Part shown: positions 49,361 through 57,850 of the stretch, one piece after another
How the letters are laid out: the number at the start of each line of letters is the position of its first letter
How positions within the stretch are numbered: the stretch's first letter is position 1
Assembly: GCA_947089135.1 (NCBI GenBank)
Contig: CAMUJF010000011.1
Coordinates: forward strand, 16,847-80,846
Reading direction: 5' to 3'
Origin: an uncultured Clostridia bacterium
GTDB lineage: Bacteria; Bacillota; Clostridia; Oscillospirales; Ruminococcaceae
DNA: 64,000 nt
Notes under the pieces: generated by a model
What the model was told of the DNA's origin: nothing
Seen by the model: the letters and a program-made list of their open reading frames with translations, nothing else
Database searches by the model: none
Program-made: the position numbers and the translations under genes

Positions 49361-50283
49361 TATTCATCACCTCCGCGCAAATATTCCCTCATAGGGTGAA
49401 GCTTAAGAATATGCGCGATAGTCCTGCGCATGGATTTTCTCTCCACTATCATGTCCGCAAAGCCGTGCTCAAGCATGAACTCGGCGGACTGGAAATCGTC
49501 CGGCAGCCGCTGCTTTATAGTACCCTCTATAACGCGCCGTCCCGCAAAGCCCACAAGGACTTTCGGCTCGGCGATGATAATGTCCCCCAAAGACGCAAAG
49601 GACGCCGTCACGCCGCCTGTGGTGGGGTCTGTAAGCACCGTTATATAGAGCAGTCCCGCGTCGCTGTGACGCGCCACTGCGCCGCTTGTCTTAGCCATCT
49701 GCATAAGGGAAACTATACCCTCCTGCATACGCGCTCCTCCCGAAGCGGTAAACAGTATCACAGGCAGCTTATGTTCCGTTGCGTACTCGAAAGCGCGTGT
49801 AATCTTTTCGCCCACCACGCTGCCCATTGAAGCCATCATATAGCGTGAATCCATAACGCCTATAACGCATTTTTCCCCGCGGACGGTACATTCTCCCGTG
49901 ACCGCCGCGTCCTTAAGACCCGTGGACTCCCGCAGCTTCTGCTGCTTCGCCTCATAGTCGGGAAAATCAATGGGGTTCTTGCTTTTCATGTCCGCGTCGA
50001 ACTCGCGGAAGCTTTCCTTGTCGGCAATAAGCCTAATCCTTTCGGAGGCCGTCAGCCTCGCGTGATATCCGCATTCTGGACACACCTTCAGATTTTTTTC
50101 CAGCTCGTCGGTCATTATCATATTAAGACACCGCGGACACTTGAAAACTATATTGGCAGGGACTTTTACCGCCGAATCGGTTTTATCCGTTTTGTCCGCC
50201 TTGTCCCTTTCCTCGCCCTCAGGCGCGGCGGGATATGCGTTGAAACGGGTTTTCACAACGTTGAACAGATCTTCCAGACCCAT
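49360..50283 (-). CDS. accD: Acetyl-CoA carboxylase carboxyltransferase, beta subunit
   Basis: 307 residues. N-terminal Cys4 zinc ribbon: KCPRCLNMI then [11 protein letters not shown]. Carboxyltransferase core with [25 protein letters not shown] and [14 protein letters not shown] 50283 gives MGLEDLF with AAGGAGTG upstream. It follows three zinc-ribbon membrane protein genes that are not part of the carboxylase. Confidence 0.96.
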   Translation of the reverse strand: MGLEDLFNVVKTRFNAYPAAPEGEERDKADKTDKTDSAVKVPANIVFKCPRCLNMIMTDELEKNLKVCPECGYHARLTASERIRLIADKESFREFDADMKSKNPIDFPDYEAKQQKLRESTGLKDAAVTGECTVRGEKCVIGVMDSRYMMASMGSVVGEKITRAFEYATEHKLPVILFTASGGARMQEGIVSLMQMAKTSGAVARHSDAGLLYITVLTDPTTGGVTASFASLGDIIIAEPKVLVGFAGRRVIEGTIKQRLPDDFQSAEFMLEHGFADMIVERKSMRRTIAHILKLHPMREYLRGGDE

Positions 50284-50352
50284 TTTTATCACTCCTTGCA
50301 TTGGGGTAATCTATGCCGCTCCCTGCTGACCCACACGGCACGGCAATATGTA

Positions 50353-50931
50353 TTACATTAAAAATAAAAACGCTATGCCTCCCGGCCGTCCGAGAACAGC
50401 AGCCAGCGCCGTAAGCAGACCGAAAGGCACGCTGACTCTTTCTCCCGAAAAAAGCCTGACTCCCGCCACCACGAAATATACCAGTATACACGGAGGGAAG
50501 AAATAGCACAGCGGCAGAAGCGTCCAGCACTTTCTGAAATTTTCGGCAAAGTTTTCCCAAACGTCCCATATAAACTCCGACGGACTCGTCATATTCGGTT
50601 GATTTTGGACGTTCCGGGCATTTTGAACAGGACGCGGACTTGCAGCCGGCATATTGGCGTTGTATCTCGCCGGAACGGAAACCGGCTTCGGGTTAACATT
50701 AGACCTTGCGCCTGCCGCCGTCTGTACCGCCCCGCGAACCCTTATATCAGGATATATCTCGGCGGAAATACGTTCCGGTACTATCTCCCGAACGGCGGCA
50801 GACTGCGGATAATCGGAGGGGTCAAGGTTGTAAAGAGCCGCAAGCTCCTCCTCGTCCGGCATAACGTAGCCGCATTTAAAGCAGGTACTGCCTGTCGTCA
50901 GTTCTCCGCACAAAGGACACTGTAAAATCAT
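50353..50931 (-). CDS. Zinc-ribbon membrane protein, paralogue 3
   Basis: 192 residues. N-terminal zinc ribbon LQCPLCGELTTGSTCFKCGYVMPDEEELAALYNLDPSDYP, then IYPDIRVRG, a Pro/Asn/Ala-rich linker, and a C-terminal membrane domain (PLCYFFPPCILVYFVVAGV and VPFGLLTALAAVL). Same plan as the two genes before it (50998-51672, 51736-52572). Adjacent to accD. Function unknown; cytoplasmic zinc ribbon on a membrane anchor is inferred. Confidence 0.82.
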   Translation of the reverse strand: MILQCPLCGELTTGSTCFKCGYVMPDEEELAALYNLDPSDYPQSAAVREIVPERISAEIYPDIRVRGAVQTAAGARSNVNPKPVSVPARYNANMPAASPRPVQNARNVQNQPNMTSPSEFIWDVWENFAENFRKCWTLLPLCYFFPPCILVYFVVAGVRLFSGERVSVPFGLLTALAAVLGRPGGIAFLFLM

Positions 50932-50997
50932 AATGCCGCTCCCCCCGTCTGTACCCTGTATTTATCTTATATTTCCGTCCGATTTCAAAACGTATCG

Positions 50998-51672
50998 TCA
51001 CGGCGGAAGTACAAATCCCAAAACTATCGCCGCGATAACGATGCCGATATATTTTTGATCTATTGATTTTAATATGGAAACGAGAATAATGATGCCTACC
51101 CAGGGAATAAAAAACGAAATAAGCAGCAGCCACCAATAAGCCTTTATAAAATCGCTCGCATTTGCATACTGAGTAGTCTGTTTGTTTTGTCCGTTATGTC
51201 CGCCTCGGTTTGCATACGGCGACGGCTGCGGAGCGTTTCCGCCGTTATTCTGCGTACCCCCATAACCGCCGTATCCTCCGTAGGGATTGGCGTTCTGCTG
51301 ATTATGCCGGTTGTTCTGCGCTTGTTGATTCTGCCCGTTCTGACTGTTCTGCTGCGCAAAAGGAGAGGGAGGAGGCTGATGACCGTGGTTCTGATGTTGA
51401 TGTACGGTATTGCCCCTGTTATCCCTGACCTTGAACTTCGGCTGTTCGTAAGCTGTGTCGTAGCCGACGGGACGATCCTGACGGTTGGGATATATCTCCT
51501 CGGACTGAACGTCCGGGGTTACTTCCCTGACGGCCTCGCCGAAAGCGTCGTTTTCAGGCTCCATATCGTAAAGCGCGCTGAGATCGTCGTCTTCGGGAAC
51601 GTCGTAGCCGCAGCTGTCGCAGTAATTGTTTTTAAGCTTTCCCCCGCACAGGGGACAAGTCTTCTTTGGCAT
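50998..51672 (-). CDS. Zinc-ribbon membrane protein, paralogue 2
   Basis: 224 residues. TCPLCGGKLKNNYCDSCGYDVPEDDDLSALYDMEPENDAFGEAVREVTPD, then IYPNRQDRP, a long Gln/Asn/Gly-rich linker (about 85-170), and two helices (YWWLLLISFFIPWVGIIILVSI and YIGIVIAAIVLGFVLP). The CPxCG..CxxCGY ribbon, the xLY(D/N)(M/L)xP segment and the IYP motif are shared with the neighbours, so the trio arose by duplication. Confidence 0.85.
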   Translation of the reverse strand: MPKKTCPLCGGKLKNNYCDSCGYDVPEDDDLSALYDMEPENDAFGEAVREVTPDVQSEEIYPNRQDRPVGYDTAYEQPKFKVRDNRGNTVHQHQNHGHQPPPSPFAQQNSQNGQNQQAQNNRHNQQNANPYGGYGGYGGTQNNGGNAPQPSPYANRGGHNGQNKQTTQYANASDFIKAYWWLLLISFFIPWVGIIILVSILKSIDQKYIGIVIAAIVLGFVLPP

Positions 51673-51735
51673 CTGGCGCAGCTCACTCCTTATCTGATAC
51701 TGAAATTTATGAATTTATGCGCGGAAAATTTACCG

Positions 51736-52572
51736 TCAATAATATCTCCTGCGCCGCCTGCTGCTGAAAATTATATCGAGCAGCTCCCTCAGCAGCACGT
51801 CCAGCCCGAAAGGATCCCAGCGGCTCAAAAGCATTATACCCGACAAAACGCCGAACATTATCGCTTTCAGAATATCGGCTCCGCGCCTGTCCGATTTGTA
51901 CTTACCAATGTAGTACACCATAAATATCATTCCCGCCGTGGGTACCGCAGCCATAAGCAGAAACTTCCACCAATGGGCAATGACAAAATTTGACGTACCC
52001 TTTACGATACGCACAGGCAGACTGGCCTGCTGCATTTGCTGTACCTGCTGCACATACGGTATGAATGGCGCGGACGAAGCGGTATTTTGCTGACTCTGAA
52101 CGTTCTGCGCTGTTTGAACAGCTTGTGCATTCCTTGTCGGCTGAAAGGTCTGCACAGGCGGAGGAGACTGCTTTTGTTTGGTTTGCGTATTTTGTGTATT
52201 CTGCACATTTTGAGTACCCTGCGGCGGCGCGGGATTTGCTCCCGAAAACGGATTTGAACGCATGACCACTATCTTGGGCGCAGGCTTCGCCGCCGCAGAG
52301 GCAAAGCCGAGAGAATTCAAAGACTGCGCATTGGGCAAAGCTATGGACAGTATGTCAAGCTCAGGCATCTCTCCGAAAGAAACGCCCTCCATATCGGTAT
52401 CGGCAGGGAACATTCCCTCCGCAGGGTCTGTTTCTCCGAAGTGATCGTTAGAGGGATCAAGGTCGTAGGGCGCGGCAATAGCGCTGTAATCGGGCGGTAT
52501 AAAACCGCAGACAGAACATTCCCCGAAAGTTATTTCGTCCCCGCATATAGGACATTTTTCCGCTTCGCCCAT
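51736..52572 (-). CDS. Zinc-ribbon membrane protein, paralogue 1
   Basis: 278 residues. EKCPICGDEITFGECSVCGFIPPDYSAIAAPYDLDPSNDHFG, a Gln/Asn/Pro/Thr-rich linker (about 120-190), helices FLLMAAVPTAGMIFMVYYIG and ILKAIMFGVLSGIMLL, and a polyarginine tail RRRRRYY. Longest of the three. It begins 47 bp after accC, so the trio sits inside the acc operon. Function unknown. Confidence 0.83.
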   Translation of the reverse strand: MGEAEKCPICGDEITFGECSVCGFIPPDYSAIAAPYDLDPSNDHFGETDPAEGMFPADTDMEGVSFGEMPELDILSIALPNAQSLNSLGFASAAAKPAPKIVVMRSNPFSGANPAPPQGTQNVQNTQNTQTKQKQSPPPVQTFQPTRNAQAVQTAQNVQSQQNTASSAPFIPYVQQVQQMQQASLPVRIVKGTSNFVIAHWWKFLLMAAVPTAGMIFMVYYIGKYKSDRRGADILKAIMFGVLSGIMLLSRWDPFGLDVLLRELLDIIFSSRRRRRYY

Positions 52573-52619
52573 ATCCTCGCCCCCGTTTTCCGAAAACCGT
52601 TAAAAACTGTCGGAAATAA

Positions 52620-53960
52620 TCAGACTCCCCGTCTGCCCAAATAGCCTATATCGTAGTTTCCCTCCTCAAACGCGGGATCGCGTATAAGGGAAAGCTGAAA
52701 ATCTATGTTTGTATCCACACCCTCCACAATGAACTCGGCAAGCGCCCATTTCATTTTGGCGATAGCCTCTTTTCTTGTGGGAGCGTAAACTATAAGCTTC
52801 GCTATCATGCTGTCGTAGTAAGGGGATATCTCATATCCCGAATAGACCGAGCTGTCTATACGTATTCCCGGACCGCCCGGAATATGCAGAGCATTTATCT
52901 TTCCGGGACTTGGACGGAAACCCTTTTCGGGACTTTCCGCGTTTATCCTGCATTCTATCGAGTGTCCCTTTACGCGGATATCCTCCTGACTGTAGGGCAG
53001 CTCCTTACCCGCGGCAATTTTAAGCTGAGCCTTAACAAGGTCTATACCCGTAACAAATTCGGTAATAGGGTGCTCCACCTGTATACGGGTGTTCATTTCC
53101 ATAAAGTAGAAATTGTTTTTGCCGTCCACCAAAAATTCAATAGTACCCGCGTTGTAGTACCCGCATACCTTAGCCGCCGCAACGGCAGCCTTGCCCATTC
53201 TGTCGCGGAGCTGCGGGGTCATGATAACCGAGGGACTTTCCTCCAGCACCTTCTGGTTGCGCCTCTGCATAGAGCAGTCACGCTCCCCCAGATGTACAGC
53301 GTTGCCGTGCTTGTCGGCAAGTATCTGAAATTCTATGTGCTTGGGGTTCACGATAAATTTTTCCATGTAGATGCTGCCGTCCCCGAAGTAATTAAGAGCC
53401 TCGGTTCGCGCGGCAGTTATCTGGGACTCCAAGTCCTCCATGCGTTCCACCAGACGTATGCCCCGTCCGCCGCCGCCTGCGGAAGCCTTTACCATAAGGG
53501 GAAAGCCTATTTCCTCCGCAAGACTTTTTGCCTCGTCCATGGACTTTACCGCTCCGTCGCTGCCGGGGATAACGGGTACTCCCGCCTTTTTCATGGCAGA
53601 CTTTGCGGCAGCCTTGTCCCCCAACATTTCAATAGATTCTGGCGCGGGACCGATAAAGGTTATGCCGCACTTTCCGCAGTTCCGCGCAAAGGAGGCGTTC
53701 TCGGAAAGAAAACCGAAGCCGGGGTGAACGGCGTCCGCGCCTGTTGTCTCGCAGGCGGCAATGATCGCCTTTTCGTTCAGATAGCTGTCCTTTGCGGCGG
53801 GAGCGCCTATGCATACCGCTTCGTCGGCGATCTTGGCATGGAGAGCGTTCCTGTCGGCTGTGGAAAACACCGCCACAGTCTTAAGACCCAGCTCTCTGCA
53901 CGCTCTTATGATACGGACCGCTATTTCGCCGCGGTTGGCGATAAGTACCTTTTTAAACAT
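52620..53960 (-). CDS. accC: Acetyl-CoA carboxylase biotin carboxylase subunit
   Basis: Carboxylates biotin on AccB with ATP and bicarbonate. 446 residues. [28 protein letters not shown]-grasp glycine-rich loop [36 protein letters not shown] and the C-terminal [23 protein letters not shown]. Downstream of fabZ with a 33-bp gap and RBS AAAGGAT. Confidence 0.97.
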   Translation of the reverse strand: MFKKVLIANRGEIAVRIIRACRELGLKTVAVFSTADRNALHAKIADEAVCIGAPAAKDSYLNEKAIIAACETTGADAVHPGFGFLSENASFARNCGKCGITFIGPAPESIEMLGDKAAAKSAMKKAGVPVIPGSDGAVKSMDEAKSLAEEIGFPLMVKASAGGGGRGIRLVERMEDLESQITAARTEALNYFGDGSIYMEKFIVNPKHIEFQILADKHGNAVHLGERDCSMQRRNQKVLEESPSVIMTPQLRDRMGKAAVAAAKVCGYYNAGTIEFLVDGKNNFYFMEMNTRIQVEHPITEFVTGIDLVKAQLKIAAGKELPYSQEDIRVKGHSIECRINAESPEKGFRPSPGKINALHIPGGPGIRIDSSVYSGYEISPYYDSMIAKLIVYAPTRKEAIAKMKWALAEFIVEGVDTNIDFQLSLIRDPAFEEGNYDIGYLGRRGV

Positions 53961-53993
53961 ATACTGATGTATCCTTTCGGAGTATTGGTAAAA

Positions 53994-54422
53994 TTATTTT
54001 ATTGCAAAGGATATCTCCGCCGCAACGGCTTTCTCGCCGTTCACCGTAGCAAGAGCCTTTCCCACGCCCACGGGACCCTTTACCTTGATAATTTCCACCT
54101 CAATGCGCAGGGTATCTCCGGGAACTACCTGACGGCGGAACTTAGCTTCCTTAACGCCGCCGAAAAAGCCTATCTTGCCCTTGTTTTCGGGCATTGACAG
54201 CATAGCCACTGCTCCCGCCTGAGCGCACATTTCCAACATAAGCACTCCCGGAACAACGGGGTAGCCGGGAAAATGTCCCTTGAACCAGAATTCGTCGGGA
54301 CTCATGTATTTGGTTGCCACGACATTTTTGCCCACTTCCATTTCCTCAATGGTGTCTATCAGCAGAAACGGATCGCGGTGGGGGATAATTTCCATAATTT
54401 GTTCTTTGTTCATTAACGCCAT
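53994..54422 (-). CDS. fabZ: 3-hydroxyacyl-ACP dehydratase
   Basis: 142 residues. IPHRDPFLLIDTIEEM, GHFPGYPVVPGVLMLEMCAQAG with the catalytic His and Glu, and the later ETVNGEKA-like ATVNGEKAVAAEISFAI. Dehydrates 3-hydroxyacyl-ACP in each elongation round. ATG 54422 has GGAGG 8-12 bases upstream; a Met at residue 4 is a less likely start. The stop of the YHGS gene directly abuts the start. Confidence 0.96.
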   Translation of the reverse strand: MALMNKEQIMEIIPHRDPFLLIDTIEEMEVGKNVVATKYMSPDEFWFKGHFPGYPVVPGVLMLEMCAQAGAVAMLSMPENKGKIGFFGGVKEAKFRRQVVPGDTLRIEVEIIKVKGPVGVGKALATVNGEKAVAAEISFAIK

Positions 54423-54758
54423 TTATTTTTCCTCCAAATTCAACGGAAGTTTTTCAACTAACCTGACTTTCAGCGGACGCTTTGTAAGGAACTCTGCGTT
54501 TTCGTCCATAGTCGTTTTCGGGTGAGGGTAAATATCATCTCCAACGGCTATAGGCTCGTCGATAACGTACAGCAGACCGTCGGCTTTTCCGTTATGAGTT
54601 ATAGAGCCGCTGTCGTCATAGCCAAGCACAGACGGCTTATGAGAGAAAGCCTCCGCAAGCTCTTTCCACTGTGTAACGGTGCTGCCCTCCCGCAGAAGCT
54701 CAAAGCTGCTGTCCGAGCCGTGATACCATGTTCCGTTCGTGTCAACGGTTATCTTCAT
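54423..54758 (-). CDS. YHGS-motif protein of unknown function
   Basis: 111 residues: WYHGSDSSFELLREGSTVTQW then LAEAFSHKPSVLGYDDSG, SITHNGKADGLLYVIDEPI and DIYPHPKTTMDENAEFLTKRPLKV. I do not recognise a characterised family. The YHGS start, the xxGSTVTQ loop and the later short beta strands recall small ADP-ribosyltransferase-like folds, but no catalytic Glu can be assigned. It sits between accB and fabZ in the fatty-acid operon with 9-bp and 0-bp gaps, so it is cotranscribed with them. Confidence 0.7.
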   Translation of the reverse strand: MKITVDTNGTWYHGSDSSFELLREGSTVTQWKELAEAFSHKPSVLGYDDSGSITHNGKADGLLYVIDEPIAVGDDIYPHPKTTMDENAEFLTKRPLKVRLVEKLPLNLEEK

Positions 54759-54767
54759 GGCCTGTTC

Positions 54768-55229
54768 CTACTTGATTATCATGATAGGCTGGTCGAACTC
54801 AACGGCTTCTCCGTTTTTGACCAGTATCTCCGCGACAGTACCGTCAAACTCGCTCTGTACCTCGTTCATCAGCTTCATGGACTCAATTATCATGATAACG
54901 TCGCCCTTTTTCACCTGCTGACCCACCGTTACGAACGGAGGCTTGTCGGGAGCTGAAGCGGCGTAGAAAGTACCCACGATAGGGGACTTCACAACATTGC
55001 CGCTTGCCTGTGCAGGCGCTTCGGGCGCAGCTGTCTGAATGGGAGCAGGTGCGGAAATCGGCATCGCCGACATAGGCGTACTGCTAATGGCGGCACACTT
55101 TTTACCCTTAACTATAATTTTCTTGCCGTCTCTTTCAATGGTTATCTCGCCCAACTCTTTTTCGTTTACAAGGTCTGCCAGTGCTGAAACAGTTCCCATA
55201 TCTATTATATCAAGTATTTTATCGCTCAT
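54768..55229 (-). CDS. accB: Biotin carboxyl carrier protein
   Basis: 153 residues. N-terminal acidic helix, Pro/Ala-rich linker (about 50-78), and biotinyl domain with IIESMKLMNEVQSEFDG; the Lys in SMKLM is the biotin site. RBS AGGAGG. Carrier subunit of acetyl-CoA carboxylase. Followed by the YHGS gene. Confidence 0.96.
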   Translation of the reverse strand: MSDKILDIIDMGTVSALADLVNEKELGEITIERDGKKIIVKGKKCAAISSTPMSAMPISAPAPIQTAAPEAPAQASGNVVKSPIVGTFYAASAPDKPPFVTVGQQVKKGDVIMIIESMKLMNEVQSEFDGTVAEILVKNGEAVEFDQPIMIIK

Positions 55230-55246
55230 CTAAAATGCCTCCTAAA

Positions 55247-56485
55247 TTATTCCTTATACTTTGTAATGCAGAGCGTAGCATTGTGTCCGCCGAAGCCGAG
55301 ACTGTTGGACAGCGCGGCGTTTACCGTCATATCCCGTCCGCCCTCGGTGCAGTAGTCAAGGTCGCATTCGGGGTCGGGAACTTTATAACCGATAGTCTGG
55401 TGCACATAGTCGTTCTTGACGGAAAGAGCGGTAACGATAGCCTCAACGGCTCCCGCCGCGCCCAAAAGGTGTCCCGTCATGGACTTAGTGGAATTGATAA
55501 CAACGTTTTTGGCAGCCTCCTCGCCCAAAGCCTTTTTCACCGCCTTTGTCTCATACTTGTCGTTAAGACCTGTGGACGTTCCGTGAGCGTTGATGTAGTC
55601 GATATCCTCCGCTTTAAGTCCCGCTTCTGTAAAGGCATTTATCATTCCCCTTGCGGCGGCGTCTCCCTCAGGGGACGGGGAAGTCATGTGGTAAGCGTCG
55701 CAGGTAGCTCCGTATCCCGCAATTTCAGCGTAAATTTTCGCACCCCGCGCCTTAGCGTGTTCAAGCTCCTCAAGGACAAGCGCACCGCAGCCCTCGCCGA
55801 GAACAAAGCCGCTTCTTTCCGCGTCAAAGGGTATGGAGCACCTGTCAAGGTCGTCGGAACGTGTCAAAGCTTTCATATTATTGAAGCCGCCCAGCGCAAA
55901 CGTACCCACGCAGGACTCCGAACCGCCCGCAATGCATACGTCAAGGTAGCCGTCCTTTATTTTTCTGAAAGCCTCGCCCACAGCATGAGCCGAGGACGCG
56001 CAGGCTGTCGTGGAGCAAAAGTTGTCCCCCTTGAAGCCTGTACGCATGGAAATAGTACCCGCCGCCATGTTGCCTATCATCATAGGCACATAAAAAACGG
56101 ATATCCTGTCCGCACCCTTTTCAAGGAACTTTTCATGCTCCGAAAGCGTAAGGTTAAGACCGCCTATACCCACGCCGAAAATAACTCCCGCGCGGAAAGG
56201 GTCTAAGTCCTTGAAATCCGAACCGCTGTCCGCAAGCGCGTCAAGAGAAGCGTTCACCGCGAACTGGGTGAACCTGTCCATGCGGCGTGCTTCTTTTTTC
56301 TCAACATATTTTTCGGGAGAGAAGTCCTTAACTCTCGCCGCTATCTTAACGTCGAAATCATCTCCCGTAACATCATTTACAAAACCGAAGCCGTGCTTTC
56401 CCGCTTTGAGGCTGTTCCAAAAATCCTCAACGGTGTTTCCCACCGGGGAAACCACGCCCATTCCTGTAATAACAACTCTTTTCAT
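55247..56485 (-). CDS. fabF: 3-oxoacyl-ACP synthase II
   Basis: Main elongating condensing enzyme. 412 residues. MKRVVITGMGVVSPVGNTVEDFW, active Cys in FCSTTACASSAHAVGEA, His in NAHGTSTGLNDKYET, His in STKSMTGHLLGAAG and C-terminal SNSLGFGGHNATL. ATG 56485 chosen over an in-frame TTG at 56497 because the AAGGAT RBS is properly placed for it. Next to fabG and accB as in other clostridia. Confidence 0.97.
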   Translation of the reverse strand: MKRVVITGMGVVSPVGNTVEDFWNSLKAGKHGFGFVNDVTGDDFDVKIAARVKDFSPEKYVEKKEARRMDRFTQFAVNASLDALADSGSDFKDLDPFRAGVIFGVGIGGLNLTLSEHEKFLEKGADRISVFYVPMMIGNMAAGTISMRTGFKGDNFCSTTACASSAHAVGEAFRKIKDGYLDVCIAGGSESCVGTFALGGFNNMKALTRSDDLDRCSIPFDAERSGFVLGEGCGALVLEELEHAKARGAKIYAEIAGYGATCDAYHMTSPSPEGDAAARGMINAFTEAGLKAEDIDYINAHGTSTGLNDKYETKAVKKALGEEAAKNVVINSTKSMTGHLLGAAGAVEAIVTALSVKNDYVHQTIGYKVPDPECDLDYCTEGGRDMTVNAALSNSLGFGGHNATLCITKYKE

Positions 56486-56556
56486 ATATTTAAACAAATC
56501 CTTTCATGCTGTAAATTATTTGTATCCGCGTATCAGCGCAGGACGAAATATTAACG

Positions 56557-57294
56557 TCACATGGATAAACCGCCCGAAATTTCGATAGTCTGTCCCGTAA
56601 CGTATGACGAATCCTCCGAACAAAGGAACGAAACAACGCCGGCGATCTCCTCAACCTCGCCGTAACGCTTCATGGCAATAGCTTCAAGCATTTTCGCCCT
56701 CTGCTCCTCGGTGAGCTTGTCGGTCATTGGAGTCTTTATAAAGCCGGGAGCAACCGCGTTCACGTTGATGTTCCTCGAACCCAGCTCCTTTGCCGCTGTC
56801 TTGGTCATGCCGATAATAGCCGCCTTTGAAGCGGAATAGTTGATCTGTCCGGGATTTCCGTACAGTCCCGCCACAGAAGCAAGATTAACGATTTTGCCCT
56901 GCTTCTGGCGTATCATAACGTTTCCTCCAAGCTTCATCATGTTGAAAACGCTTTTCTGATTTACGGCAATTACTGTATCGTACTGCTCCTCGGACATTCT
57001 CGCCATAAGACCGTCGCGGGTTATGCCCGCGTTGTTTATCAGCGCGTCGATAGTACCGAAGCGTTCCTTTACAGCCTTTACCATTTCCTCGCACTGACTG
57101 TAATTTGAAACGTCCGCACAGAAAATTTCAGCCTCCACTCCGAGAGCCGTGATTTTTTCCTTTATATCATTATTCTCAAACATACCCTCGTTAAGGTCGT
57201 TGAGAGCTATATTAAAACCGTCCTTTGCAAGGCGGAGCGCGATAGCCGCGCCTATTCCTCTGGACGAACCTGTAATTAACGCTGTCTTACTCAT
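56557..57294 (-). CDS. fabG: 3-oxoacyl-ACP reductase
   Basis: NADPH-dependent reduction of 3-oxoacyl-ACP. 245 residues. Rossmann motif TGSSRGIGAAIALRL, NNAGITRDGL, catalytic Ser and Tyr-Lys in VNLASVAGLYGNPGQINYSASKAA, C-terminal DSSYVTGQTIEISGGLSM. ATG 57294 follows AAAGGAAT; upstream in-frame codons are not supported. The near-palindromic repeat at 57338-57443 lies just upstream. Confidence 0.97.
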   Translation of the reverse strand: MSKTALITGSSRGIGAAIALRLAKDGFNIALNDLNEGMFENNDIKEKITALGVEAEIFCADVSNYSQCEEMVKAVKERFGTIDALINNAGITRDGLMARMSEEQYDTVIAVNQKSVFNMMKLGGNVMIRQKQGKIVNLASVAGLYGNPGQINYSASKAAIIGMTKTAAKELGSRNINVNAVAPGFIKTPMTDKLTEEQRAKMLEAIAMKRYGEVEEIAGVVSFLCSEDSSYVTGQTIEISGGLSM

Positions 57295-57337
57295 ATATAA
57301 AATTCCTTTCAGCAATCATTTATTGTTTCGACGTTCA

Positions 57338-57443
57338 TACTAATCCCTTATTAGAATTATGAACAAGAAATCGCCGCAGCAAGCTTTGATATATGTGGTT
57401 TTGCGGCGAGAGATTGTGCATAATTCAATGAGGGATTAGTATA
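57338..57443. repeat. Near-palindromic ~100-bp repeat, copy 2
   Basis: TACTAATCC at 57338 pairs with GGGATTAGTA ending at 57443; core CGCCGCA/TGCGGCG. Relative to the other copies, T:A has become C:G in the core stem on both sides. It overlaps the last 29 codons of the adjacent minus-strand gene and supplies its stop codon. Confidence 0.85.
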
Positions 57444-57830
57444 AGATATCCGCAGACCGGAAAAAGAGTCCTCGCCGCCCACCGGTTCAGGCATAAACAA
57501 TATTTCGCCGCAGGGGAGACTTTTGTTCCGTATATCCGCGGCAAGCCTGTACTGCCTGTACTTCAGCTCGCTGCGGCGCTTTTCGGCAAGCTCTATGCGG
57601 CGCATATTGACCCAGACCAAAATGTTTCCGTACACAGAATATATACCGATAGCTGACAGTACAACGAAAAACCAAACGTTTTTATCCCACAGGGACATAG
57701 CGATCAGCACGCCCTGTATGATAAGGCTTATAACGCTTTCTCTTGTAAACGCGTCAAAAGCCCTGCATATGCGGTAATCCAGCATATCCCATATCTCGCC
57801 GAAATAAATATCGTAAATGTCGGCAATCAT
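57357..57830 (-). CDS. Small membrane protein with repeat-derived C-terminus
   Basis: 157 residues. Two helices in the N-terminal half (VISLIIQGVLIAMSLW and VWFFVVLSAIGIYSVYGNILVWV), then a basic, Tyr/Arg-rich cytoplasmic segment (ELAEKRRSELKYRQYRLAADIR). The last ~29 residues (from about SYTNPSLNYAQ) are encoded by the near-palindromic repeat, so the original tail was lost or replaced. Between fabG and fabH on the same strand with a 20-bp gap to fabH. Function unknown. Confidence 0.7.
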   Translation of the reverse strand: MIADIYDIYFGEIWDMLDYRICRAFDAFTRESVISLIIQGVLIAMSLWDKNVWFFVVLSAIGIYSVYGNILVWVNMRRIELAEKRRSELKYRQYRLAADIRNKSLPCGEILFMPEPVGGEDSFSGLRISYTNPSLNYAQSLAAKPHISKLAAAISCS

Positions 57831-57850
57831 AAACGGAGTCCTCTCTTTTT

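Noticed and set aside
52884..54197. 437-codon open frame antisense to accC
   Set aside because: accC is unmistakable; the antisense product has no recognisable feature.
55181..56206. 341-codon open frame antisense to fabF and accB
   Set aside because: Crosses two real genes and has no domain or RBS.
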